DNA of 5,892 nucleotides from CAZBJJ01 sp964492245 (GTDB taxonomy: Bacteria > Spirochaetota > Spirochaetia > Treponematales > Breznakiellaceae). The translations under genes and the position numbers were made by a program. Positions 1 to 5,846 of this stretch are shown here, one piece after another. The stretch spans positions 1-5,892 of the forward strand of contig CAZBJJ010000068.1 in NCBI GenBank assembly GCA_964492245.1, read 5' to 3'. The notes beneath the pieces are model-generated. The model was not told the origin of the DNA, made no database searches, and saw only the letters and a program-made list of their open reading frames with translations. How positions within the stretch are numbered: the stretch's first letter is position 1; every line of letters starts with the position of its first letter.

Positions 1-522
1 CCAGCTGCCTTGCATTTTTCTCGTTACTTGGACCGAGGTGATGAAATTTCCCTCGATTATTTGCCGGGTTGTAAGGAAGAAGAGCTCGTTGCAGAAGTGC
101 AAACCAAGGCTTTGGGGAATAGCAAGCAAGTTGCAAGTTTTTTTTCGCAGTTGCCCGTTTTAAAAGAGGCGGGTCTTCCGAAGCGCTTTGTGGAAGTTAT
201 ATGCCAAAGATCTAGTGTCGATCCAACAACAAAAACATCCGCCGTTTCTGTAAAAAAATTAAAGGCTCTCGTAAAACTATTCAAATCTGATGTATTTAGA
301 GTAAGTGGAACCAAGGGTTGGCAGCTCGCAATGCTTACCGCAGGAGGGGTGAGCCTGGAAGAATTGGACTTAAAAAGCCTTTCTAGCAAAAAATATCCAT
401 CCCTCTTTTTTGCTGGTGAAATTATCGATATTGATGGAGATTCTGGCGGCTATAATTTACAATTTGCCTTTTCATCAGCAAGGAAGGCGACAGAAAGCAT
501 AATCGCCTCTTGGGAAAAATAA
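1..522 (+). CDS. BaiN/HI0933-family NAD(P)/FAD-dependent oxidoreductase, C-terminal part (5' end outside window)
   Basis: The reading frame is open from the first base of the window (Pro-Ala-Ala-Leu-His...) to TAA at 520-522, so 173 codons are seen and the N-terminal FAD-binding Rossmann part is cut off by the window edge. The TTG at 10 is in frame but is internal, not a real start. The visible part carries an LPKR segment near fragment residue 57 in the inserted domain, then TAGGVSLEEL (113-122), and the end-of-protein flavin motif AGEIIDIDGDSGGYNLQ (138-154). In the HI0933/YhiN/BaiN family this last motif closes the FAD site. Members bind FAD; BaiN was linked to bile-acid metabolism, but the in vivo reaction of most members is unknown, so no substrate is assigned. 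It is the only gene here on the + strand and it converges on the transporter operon, so it is probably functionally unrelated to it. Family call is firm; exact function is not. Confidence 0.88.
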   Translation, partial: PAALHFSRYLDRGDEISLDYLPGCKEEELVAEVQTKALGNSKQVASFFSQLPVLKEAGLPKRFVEVICQRSSVDPTTKTSAVSVKKLKALVKLFKSDVFRVSGTKGWQLAMLTAGGVSLEELDLKSLSSKKYPSLFFAGEIIDIDGDSGGYNLQFAFSSARKATESIIASWEK

Positions 523-540
523 AAAATAGCTCAAAGTTAT

Positions 541-598
541 GCCGGGGCTTTTACCTGAGCGCCGTGAAATTCAGGGCGACCCAGGTGAAAGATTCGGT
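541..598. terminator. imperfect hairpin between convergent genes, possible bidirectional terminator
   Basis: An inverted repeat pairs 548-557 (CTTTTACCTG) with 582-591 (CAGGTGAAAG), ten pairs with one G-U. A second inner stem pairs 560-563 (CGCC) with 575-578 (GGCG), and 541-544 can extend it weakly to 595-598. It lies in the 83-bp gap between the oxidoreductase stop and the permease stop, the usual place for a shared terminator. There is no T-run directly after the stem on either strand; the nearest for - strand transcripts is the A-rich stretch about 15-30 bases beyond. It could therefore be a weak or factor-assisted terminator, or an mRNA end-protecting hairpin. Confidence 0.4.
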
Positions 599-605
599 AA
601 ACTAG

Positions 606-1556
606 TTATTCTTTTACGCCCCCAACGGCAATGCCAGCAACAAAGTGTTTTTGCAAGAAGGGGTAAACCAGCAGGATGGGCACTGCGGCAACCACGGTAA
701 TTGCCGCCCTAATGCTTACCGGAGTAACCATGGTGCTGCTTACCTTCGACATGGCCATAGAGCCCACATCTGCGGCGCTTTTGGCCTGGTTTTGGCTGGA
801 TTGTAGGAATTCCATAAGTTTGTACTGGAGGGTGTGTAAATGCTGTTTACTCGAAGTGTACAGGAAGGTGGAAAACCAATCGTTCCAAGCTCCAACAGCA
901 ATAAACAGGCCAATAGTCGCCAAAACAGGCTTGCAGAGGGGGAAGATAATGCTCATAAAAATTTTAAATTCGCCGGCGCCATCAATTTTTGCCGATTCAA
1001 TAAAGCTGTCGGGAAGGCCACGAATATAGGTCCTAATAACAATAAAGTTAAATGCATACAAAAGGCTGGGCACAATATAGACGGCAAATTTATTAATCAG
1101 GCCAATACTGCGAATTAAAAAATACTGGGGAATGAGGCCCGCACTCACATACATCGAGATAACAATTAAGGTAGTAAATTGTTTTCTTAAAATAAATTCT
1201 TTGCGGCTAAGGGCATAGGCAAGCATGGTTGTTAAATATAAAGAGATAACCGTTTGAATAAGGGTCCGTAAAACCGATACCTTAAAGGCATTAAAGACGG
1301 TGCCGGTTATAAAAACAGCCTTGTAATTTTGCAGGCTGAATTTCCTTGGCCAAAAGGTTATGCCGCCCTTAATTGAATCTAAGCCCTCGTTAAACGATAG
1401 AACGATGGTATTCCAAAAGGGATAGAGAGTTACAAATACGAGAATGAGCAAGAGACTCGTGTTAATGCTGGTAAAAATAACTCGCTCTGCCTTTGCTAGT
1501 TTAATAGATCTTCTAAATGCCGCATCTTCTGTAATGCGCTTTACGTGCTTACTCAT
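606..1556 (-). CDS. carbohydrate ABC transporter permease, YtcP/AlgM2-like (MalG side)
   Basis: A 316-residue inner-membrane subunit that forms half of the translocation channel of a sugar ABC importer. Hydrophobic segments lie at about 28-49, 90-115, 127-150, 156-176, 209-229 and 283-300, giving the usual six helices. The cytoplasmic EAA loop that docks onto the ATPase is clear at about 187-209 (E187, A189, D192, G193, then a FPL end), close to the family pattern EAAxxDGA...LP. The C-terminus ends in the family-typical KHFVAGIAVGGVKE (303-316). Its length is normal for YtcP-like permeases (about 290-320). The ATG at 1556-1554 overlaps the TGA of the upstream permease (ATGA), which implies translational coupling; GGAGAGA at 1570-1564 sits seven bases upstream. 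It is the last gene of the operon and no ATPase gene follows. The transported sugar cannot be read from this subunit. Confidence 0.94.
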   Translation of the reverse strand: MSKHVKRITEDAAFRRSIKLAKAERVIFTSINTSLLLILVFVTLYPFWNTIVLSFNEGLDSIKGGITFWPRKFSLQNYKAVFITGTVFNAFKVSVLRTLIQTVISLYLTTMLAYALSRKEFILRKQFTTLIVISMYVSAGLIPQYFLIRSIGLINKFAVYIVPSLLYAFNFIVIRTYIRGLPDSFIESAKIDGAGEFKIFMSIIFPLCKPVLATIGLFIAVGAWNDWFSTFLYTSSKQHLHTLQYKLMEFLQSSQNQAKSAADVGSMAMSKVSSTMVTPVSIRAAITVVAAVPILLVYPFLQKHFVAGIAVGGVKE

Positions 1557-2500
1557 ACTAATCTCTCTCCATCGAAGACTTTTACTATCCAGTTGGCCGT
1601 AAATAGAAGGGCCACGTTTACCACATTTTTAAACATTCCCGCTGCCGTTGCCAGAGAATAATTAAAACTCTGCACACCATAGCGCAGGACATACAGGTCT
1701 ATTGTTTCGGCAACTTCTTGAACAAGGCCATTCTTTAAAAGATATTGCATTTCAAAGCCTGCGTTTAAGAGGTTTCCAATACTCATAATCATCATAATGG
1801 TGATGGTGGGAAAAATACTGGGCAGGGTTATATACCACATTTTTTTATAGCGGTTACAGCCATCAATTTCTGCCGCCTCGTACAGGCAGGGATCTATGGC
1901 GAGCATTGCCGATAAATAAATAATCGTATTCCAGCCCACCTCCTTCCACACATAGGTTGCCCCAATAATGCCCCAGAAATATTTGGGTTCGCTGAGCCAT
2001 AAAACAGGCTCTTTAATTACTCTAATAAACATCAATAAATCGTTAACAGCCCCATTTTCAATTGCCAACATGGAAGAAACCAGGGCGCAGACAATTACGG
2101 TCGATAAAAAGTGCGGCAAATACGAAAGGGTTTGGACAATTCTCTTAAAACCTACGTTGCGCACCTCGTTAAGCATCAGCGCCAGGGTAATTGCAGAAAT
2201 ATACCCAAGGCTCATATTGATAAAGCTCATTGCAAGCGTATTTCGCAGTGATAATAAAAAAGTTCGCTCTTTAAAAAGATAGAAAAACCACTTTAAACCC
2301 ACCCATTCTTGCTGAAAAAAGCTCTTGGCAGGTTTGTAATTCTGGAACGACATGGTCCAGCCCCAAAGTGGGACATAATTAAAAAATATTATGTAAAGAA
2401 CCAGGGGAAAAGACATAATTAAAAGTTGTCTTTGAGATAATAGAACAGAAAAAAAAGATTTTTTCTTTAAAGCAAGTTGATTATTGTTATTGCTAAACAC
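1553..2500 (-). CDS. carbohydrate ABC transporter permease, LplB/AlgM1-like (MalF side)
   Basis: A 315-residue inner-membrane subunit that pairs with the YtcP-like permease to form the sugar channel. The N-terminus is short and basic, followed by the first helix at about 26-46, with further hydrophobic segments near 83-108, 121-145, 175-203, 228-250 and 285-306. The phrase NYVPLWGWTMSFQNY (41-55) after helix 1 is typical of LplB-like permeases. The EAA loop is textbook: E208, A209, A210, D213, G214 and LP at 226-227. The start is GTG at 2500-2498, chosen because GGGAG (2511-2507) lies six bases before it; the nearby ATG at 2513 is out of frame, and the next in-frame Met (residue 29) would fall inside helix 1. 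A perfect hairpin lies just upstream, between this gene and the binding-protein gene, so it probably receives only part of the upstream transcription. It overlaps the next permease by 4 bp. Confidence 0.94.
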   Translation of the reverse strand: MFSNNNNQLALKKKSFFSVLLSQRQLLIMSFPLVLYIIFFNYVPLWGWTMSFQNYKPAKSFFQQEWVGLKWFFYLFKERTFLLSLRNTLAMSFINMSLGYISAITLALMLNEVRNVGFKRIVQTLSYLPHFLSTVIVCALVSSMLAIENGAVNDLLMFIRVIKEPVLWLSEPKYFWGIIGATYVWKEVGWNTIIYLSAMLAIDPCLYEAAEIDGCNRYKKMWYITLPSIFPTITIMMIMSIGNLLNAGFEMQYLLKNGLVQEVAETIDLYVLRYGVQSFNYSLATAAGMFKNVVNVALLFTANWIVKVFDGERLV

Positions 2501-2506
2501 GGTCAG

Positions 2507-2511
2507 CTCCC
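2507..2511 (-). promoter_or_regulatory. ribosome binding site deciding the GTG start of the LplB-like permease
   Basis: Read on the - strand, GGGAG occupies 2511-2507, with six bases before GTG at 2500. It overlaps the out-of-frame ATG at 2513-2511, which can only give a six-codon peptide ending in TAG at 2495-2493. The site begins seven bases after the hairpin, so pairing of the hairpin need not block it. Confidence 0.7.
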
Positions 2512-2517
2512 ATAATT

Positions 2518-2548
2518 GAAAAGCTCCGCATAAGATGCGGAGCTTTTC
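2518..2548 (-). terminator. perfect 14-bp intra-operon hairpin (attenuating terminator or mRNA stabiliser)
   Basis: Bases 2518-2531 and 2535-2548 are exact reverse complements with a three-base loop (2532-2534). On the - strand it reads as an A-flanked, GC-cored stem (core GCTCCGCAT / ATGCGGAGC) ending in TTTTC, i.e. intrinsic-terminator shape with a short U tract that is itself part of the stem. It starts 14 bases after the stop of the binding-protein gene and ends just before the ribosome binding site of the permease gene. In sugar ABC operons a hairpin at this place is known to stop part of the transcripts or protect the upstream mRNA, giving far more binding protein than permease. Whether it mainly terminates or stabilises cannot be told from sequence. 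Confidence 0.75.
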
Positions 2549-2562
2549 GAAACGTTAATTAC

Positions 2563-4218
2563 TTATTTGCCGGCCTTCGCCAGTCTCTTATCCAGATTTT
2601 CCTGCATGAATTTCTCGTAATCTTTTACCCCAGCTGCATCGAGGGCTTTAAGATAGTCGTTCCAGAGGCGTTCAAAATCCTTGGGCTCGGCTAGAATAAT
2701 GCGAGGCAGATGCTTTCTAAATTCATCATTTGCCTTCTGCCAGCCAATTTGTGCCGGAGAACCTGCGGGAGGCTCAATTTGCCACATGGGGAACCAGACC
2801 GGATTGTCTGGCGGATCCATATCCATAAGCTCGGCATAACTGGCAACGTTATAGGCCTTCCAAACTTCCTTGTCCTCTTCTTTTGCGTTAAGGGCATATT
2901 CTTTGGGGGTTTCGCCAATGTCTGTTGCCCAGCCATCGGAGAAGGAGCCAATAAGTTTTGGGGCGGTTTCGAACCAGAGCTGTGCCTTGTTTTCAAGCTT
3001 CCAGATTGGGTCGGCCTGGTCGTCGCGCATTTCCTCGGTGCGACTTGGTGCGCCGTCCTCATCCCAGAACCAGTCTTCGCCTTCGAAGCCCCACTGTAAA
3101 ATGCGCTGGGCATCTTCTTCCATTTGAGCGTTCATAAAGCGAATAATGCGAACAGGGTCCTTTGCCTTAACCGAAATACCAAAACCGCGCTGCAAATTGG
3201 GCAGTGGTCGGTTGCGATACCAAGGCTTAATCGATTTGTCGAACACGATGGGCAGTGGGGCCATTTGGCGCCAGTATTTGCCATCTGCGCCAAGGGTCTG
3301 CATTGCAGACTGGAACTGCCAGTACTGGTCATGAAGGCCTAAAACACGCCCTGTTGCGAGTTTGGCCAGGTATTGGTCGAAGTTTTCGGTAAAGCAACTG
3401 CGGTCGATAAGGCCCCGCTGATTTACTTCGTTGAGCTTTTTAAACCACTGTTTGGAAATGTCCTGGCCTAGGAATACCTTGTACTCATAGCCGTGGGGCA
3501 TCGCCGGGTTTTTGCTAATGGTGCCATTGCCGTCGTTCGGGAAGCCTGCCAAGAAGTTGGGCGGGTTAATAAGGCAGAAGGCGCGCCAGTCGTAGGTAAG
3601 AATGGTGTATGCAATGGTGGGCATGCCATCAATTGTGGGGTATTTTTTCTTATATTTTTCTAAAATATCAAAATACTCATCGACAGTGGTAATTTTTGGG
3701 TAGTTAAATTCTTTAAGAACAGCTTTTTGAATCCAAAGGGCGGAATCGCCATACCACTGGGACTGATAGCGCCCATTGATAACACCCCAGTTCGGCAGAC
3801 AGTAGATGTGTCCATCTTCTTCTTTAAGATGGTCCCAGACATGGCCATAGGCTTTTTTTAGGTTGGGCCCATGGGCTTCGATTAGATCTTCCAAGGGAAT
3901 AACGGCGCCTGCCTCTATAAATTTAGGGCTGGAAATATGCAAAAGATCGGGGTAGTCGCCAGAGGCGATCATAACACCAATTTTCTGATCCAAGTCGCCG
4001 ACCAAAATGTCCCATTCGAATTCCACATTGAACCGCTCTTTCATCCACTTGTAGGTTTTGTTGCTAGCAGGTGGCTGCTGTTGGGGTTCAGAGGTGAAAA
4101 CCGAAATTTTGATGGGGTAATTTGGGTCCTTGCTGCGAGCTGCATCCTGTTCTCCGGCTGCAAAAACAATGCTGGCAGTGAAGATTGAGCAAAATAAAAC
4201 TAAAATTGCTTTCTTCAT
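2563..4218 (-). CDS. extracellular (periplasmic) oligosaccharide-binding protein of an LplB/YtcP-type ABC importer
   Basis: A 551-residue family 1 solute-binding protein, the large LipO/YtcQ/AlgQ-like type, which captures the sugar and hands it to the two permeases encoded downstream. Residues 1-20 form a signal peptide (MKK, hydrophobic core, VFA before AGEQD); no Cys follows it, so cleavage by signal peptidase I and a soluble protein are expected. Recognisable family segments are MIASGDYPDLL (83-93), the NAD-free two-lobe core, a GFGISVKAKDP stretch (345-355) and the helical end RLWNDYLKALDAAGVKDYEKF (517-537). It contains 22 Trp (about 4 percent), fitting aromatic stacking on sugars. The calcium loop seen in AlgQ-type proteins (DxNGNGKxDE) is not present where expected, near 190-200. 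Start: ATG at 4218 with AAAGGAGG (4233-4226) seven bases upstream, a very strong site. The gene is visibly richer in G+C than its neighbours. The ligand is unknown; an oligosaccharide is the best guess. Confidence 0.93.
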   Translation of the reverse strand: MKKAILVLFCSIFTASIVFAAGEQDAARSKDPNYPIKISVFTSEPQQQPPASNKTYKWMKERFNVEFEWDILVGDLDQKIGVMIASGDYPDLLHISSPKFIEAGAVIPLEDLIEAHGPNLKKAYGHVWDHLKEEDGHIYCLPNWGVINGRYQSQWYGDSALWIQKAVLKEFNYPKITTVDEYFDILEKYKKKYPTIDGMPTIAYTILTYDWRAFCLINPPNFLAGFPNDGNGTISKNPAMPHGYEYKVFLGQDISKQWFKKLNEVNQRGLIDRSCFTENFDQYLAKLATGRVLGLHDQYWQFQSAMQTLGADGKYWRQMAPLPIVFDKSIKPWYRNRPLPNLQRGFGISVKAKDPVRIIRFMNAQMEEDAQRILQWGFEGEDWFWDEDGAPSRTEEMRDDQADPIWKLENKAQLWFETAPKLIGSFSDGWATDIGETPKEYALNAKEEDKEVWKAYNVASYAELMDMDPPDNPVWFPMWQIEPPAGSPAQIGWQKANDEFRKHLPRIILAEPKDFERLWNDYLKALDAAGVKDYEKFMQENLDKRLAKAGK

Positions 4219-4238
4219 AATTCTTCCTCCTTTAGTTT

Positions 4239-4252
4239 ATGCCCTACGGCAT
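4239..4252. repeat. 14-bp palindromic element, ATGCC/GGCAT arms
   Basis: On the - strand it reads ATGCCGTAGGGCAT: five-base perfect arms around a four-base centre GTAG. It lies six bases upstream of the Shine-Dalgarno site, so it could be an operator half-way into the leader or a small RNA hairpin near the ribosome binding site. Its centre is 38 bases from the next palindrome, which has the same arm and loop sizes. Confidence 0.5.
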
Positions 4253-4276
4253 TGGTTAAAATAGGATACGTTCAAA

Positions 4277-4290
4277 ATGGGCCTACCCAT
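4277..4290. repeat. 14-bp palindromic element, ATGGG/CCCAT arms
   Basis: On the - strand it reads ATGGGTAGGCCCAT: five-base perfect arms around TAGG. It shares a TAGG centre and ..CAT end with the element at 4239-4252, and its TAGGCC core with the palindrome at 4321-4328. A regulator-binding role is inferred only from position and repetition. Confidence 0.5.
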
Positions 4291-4320
4291 ATAAGGTGTT
4301 TTACTTAATTTTTTGTTTTA

Positions 4321-4328
4321 TAGGCCTA
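4321..4328. repeat. TAGGCCTA palindrome after the cyclase gene
   Basis: An exact eight-base palindrome, extended on the - strand to TTTTAGGCCTATAAAA, i.e. T-rich and A-rich arms with one unpaired base. It lies 21 bases past the cyclase stop. It is the third TAGGCC-like element in this gap. As a terminator it is poor: the core is short and what follows is A-rich, not T-rich. Confidence 0.35.
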
Positions 4329-4349
4329 AAACCTGGTTCTTTTCTCTAA

Positions 4350-5846
4350 TTAGCGTTTTCCAGACCAAACAGAGAAGTTAAGCATATCAGATTTTTCATC
4401 GATTAGGGATGCCCATAAATTAGCATGCTCCTGAGGGGTAAAGGAGGCACGTATGCTTTCATCCAGTTTTGCCTTTACTGCCTCGTTTTTGGAAGCACTT
4501 TCGTAAAAATTGCGATGTGCAGGGGGTAAAACAGAGGGAGCTTTTTCTTTTACCTTGCTATCCAGTCTTTCTTTAAAGTCGGCGCTCAGTAATTTATAGT
4601 GCTCGTGAATGCGCTTGGCATAATCTAGGCTTAGACTGTCGAAATTAGGGATGTTTTCGCTTAAAGTTAAAAGTTCTTCTAAGGAGTTTATGGCCAAATG
4701 GTATTCGGTTTTTCTTTTAAATTGGTCTAGAGCCCTGGTGGCAATATAAATAAAGGATTCATTGGCATATTCAACTGGCTTGCCCATTGAGCGCAGCGTA
4801 AATTTAAAATGAGGCATTGTCTTGTAAATGCGGATAAAAAGAAGCATTAAATTGATAAAAACATGGTCTTTCCAGGCGTTATTTTCTAAGGACTTAAAAA
4901 GTTCTGCCATGGTTTGTTCGTATTTCAGGCGATATTGGTCCTCGGGTTTAAAGATAATTTCATTGATGGCGACGCTTATACCTTTAAAATTTACCCAGCC
5001 ACAGTCGAAAAAGCTAATGGGGTTGTCTTTAAACTGTGGGGGCAGGCCATTTTTTACCTCGTTTAAAAAACTCGTGTACACCGAGCGCGAAACTAAAATA
5101 CGGGAAGTCTTACCCGAAAGCTCGTTCGCACGCGACTGCAGGCGGGCAGCGGTGTTGACAACGCCACCAGAAAGGTCGCCATCTTTGGTAATTATAAAGG
5201 GGGTAAATTTTTTTCCGCCGGCAATTCCCGCAGATATATGCATGTCTTCTAGGGCAATTGCGTTTTTATTGAGCCCCGAATTATCACTTTTAATATGGCG
5301 CTCTTTGGCAAAATAGCCAATTATCAAAAGAGTTGTGGTAATAATATCCACCACACTGGCGGCGACAAGGACCATTTCGTCGCCGGCATGGCGCTGGAGA
5401 ACCACATTGTGTTCCCGGGCTATTTTTACCATGTCGGTCTGGATGATATCGTCGAGCAATTGAAGCATGGACAGATTGTTTTTGTTTTTTTCGCAGAAAT
5501 TCGTGTAGCCGTGGAGGTCTAAAATGCCCACATAGACATCGGAAATAGTAAGGTTGCGTTTAAGATTGCCGCAGTTTTTAAGCTGGGGGTGGGGAATGAC
5601 AATTTCGTCCCATATTTTAGGGTAGGCCTCCTTGCTTACCTCGCTAAAAAAGCCCCAGTTCAGGCGGCGGATAAGGGGGAAGAGGTCTACACAGGTCTGC
5701 ACAACCAGGCGGTCGCGTGGCAGCTCTTTTACATATTCCAGCAAATCCGAAAAAGAGGTGATGTTATCTTGAATTATTTGGTGAGATAAAAAATGATACA
5801 ATTCCTCTGCGCTGGTTTGGCTACTGTATTCCTTAATATTTTTCAT
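4350..5846 (-). CDS. soluble protein with class III adenylyl/guanylyl cyclase domain
   Basis: Predicted to make cyclic AMP (or cGMP) in the cytoplasm; no signal peptide or membrane helix is seen. Numbering here counts from an upstream TTG at 5858 (502 residues); ATG at 5846 (498 residues) is preferred. The cyclase domain spans about 103-304. Metal-binding Asp are D114 (ILDLHGYT) and D160 (RHAGDE). The transition-state pair is N235 and R239 (VVNTAARLQ). D228, seven residues before N235, sits at the adenine-specifying Asp place. R156, four before D160, replaces the usual adenine-contact Lys. The end matches the family GxVxxKG strand (GWVNFKG, 287-293). Residues 1-102 and 305-502 are mostly helical and not recognised. 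An in-frame TAG at 5867-5865 limits the start; TTG has no usable ribosome site, and ATG has AAGGA only two bases away, so coupling to an upstream gene is possible. It precedes the sugar transporter genes on the same strand. Confidence 0.85.
   Translation of the reverse strand: MKNIKEYSSQTSAEELYHFLSHQIIQDNITSFSDLLEYVKELPRDRLVVQTCVDLFPLIRRLNWGFFSEVSKEAYPKIWDEIVIPHPQLKNCGNLKRNLTISDVYVGILDLHGYTNFCEKNKNNLSMLQLLDDIIQTDMVKIAREHNVVLQRHAGDEMVLVAASVVDIITTTLLIIGYFAKERHIKSDNSGLNKNAIALEDMHISAGIAGGKKFTPFIITKDGDLSGGVVNTAARLQSRANELSGKTSRILVSRSVYTSFLNEVKNGLPPQFKDNPISFFDCGWVNFKGISVAINEIIFKPEDQYRLKYEQTMAELFKSLENNAWKDHVFINLMLLFIRIYKTMPHFKFTLRSMGKPVEYANESFIYIATRALDQFKRKTEYHLAINSLEELLTLSENIPNFDSLSLDYAKRIHEHYKLLSADFKERLDSKVKEKAPSVLPPAHRNFYESASKNEAVKAKLDESIRASFTPQEHANLWASLIDEKSDMLNFSVWSGKR

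Larger units (their letters stand above)
4219..4349 (-). promoter_or_regulatory. 131-bp upstream region of the binding-protein gene
   Basis: This gap separates the cyclase stop from the binding-protein start. Next to the gene it holds a near-perfect Shine-Dalgarno AAAGGAGG (4233-4226). The rest is A/T-rich with three short palindromic elements. I looked for a sigma-70 promoter on the - strand: TTATAT (4294-4289), TATAAA (4322-4317) and TATCCT (4267-4262) are possible -10 boxes, but none has a good -35 box at 16-18 bases, so no promoter is called. No strong GC stem with a T-run is seen after the cyclase stop, so read-through from the cyclase gene is possible. Confidence 0.45.

Noticed and set aside
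57..389. 110-codon open frame on the - strand inside the oxidoreductase fragment
   Set aside because: It is antisense to a frame carrying the conserved BaiN/HI0933 motifs; it has no domain and its Ser/Thr-rich composition is typical of a shadow frame.
2493..2513. ATG at 2513 as the permease start
   Set aside because: It is out of frame with the permease and ends after six codons; GTG at 2500 has a well-placed ribosome site.
2710..3099. 129-codon open frame on the + strand opposite the binding-protein gene
   Set aside because: It is antisense to a clearly coding gene, has an unusual Cys/Gly/Phe-rich composition, and has no plausible ribosome site or domain; it is a shadow of the G+C-rich coding strand.
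2691..3113. 140-codon open frame on the - strand within the binding-protein gene
   Set aside because: It is an alternative frame of the same stretch; the translation is rich in Pro/Lys/Arg/Thr with no domain, while the main frame has continuous family similarity.
3529..3549. EF-hand-like DGNGT stretch in the binding protein as a calcium site
   Set aside because: Only part of the ligand pattern is present and it is not at the position of the known calcium loop in the family, so no metal site is called.
4187..4191. Cys10 of the binding protein as a lipoprotein attachment site
   Set aside because: The residue lies inside the hydrophobic core with Phe at -1, and a good signal peptidase I site (VFA before AGEQD) follows, so lipidation is unlikely.
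4828..5316. 162-codon open frame on the + strand opposite the cyclase gene
   Set aside because: It lies antisense to the conserved cyclase domain, and its protein resembles nothing; the cyclase motifs prove the other strand is coding.
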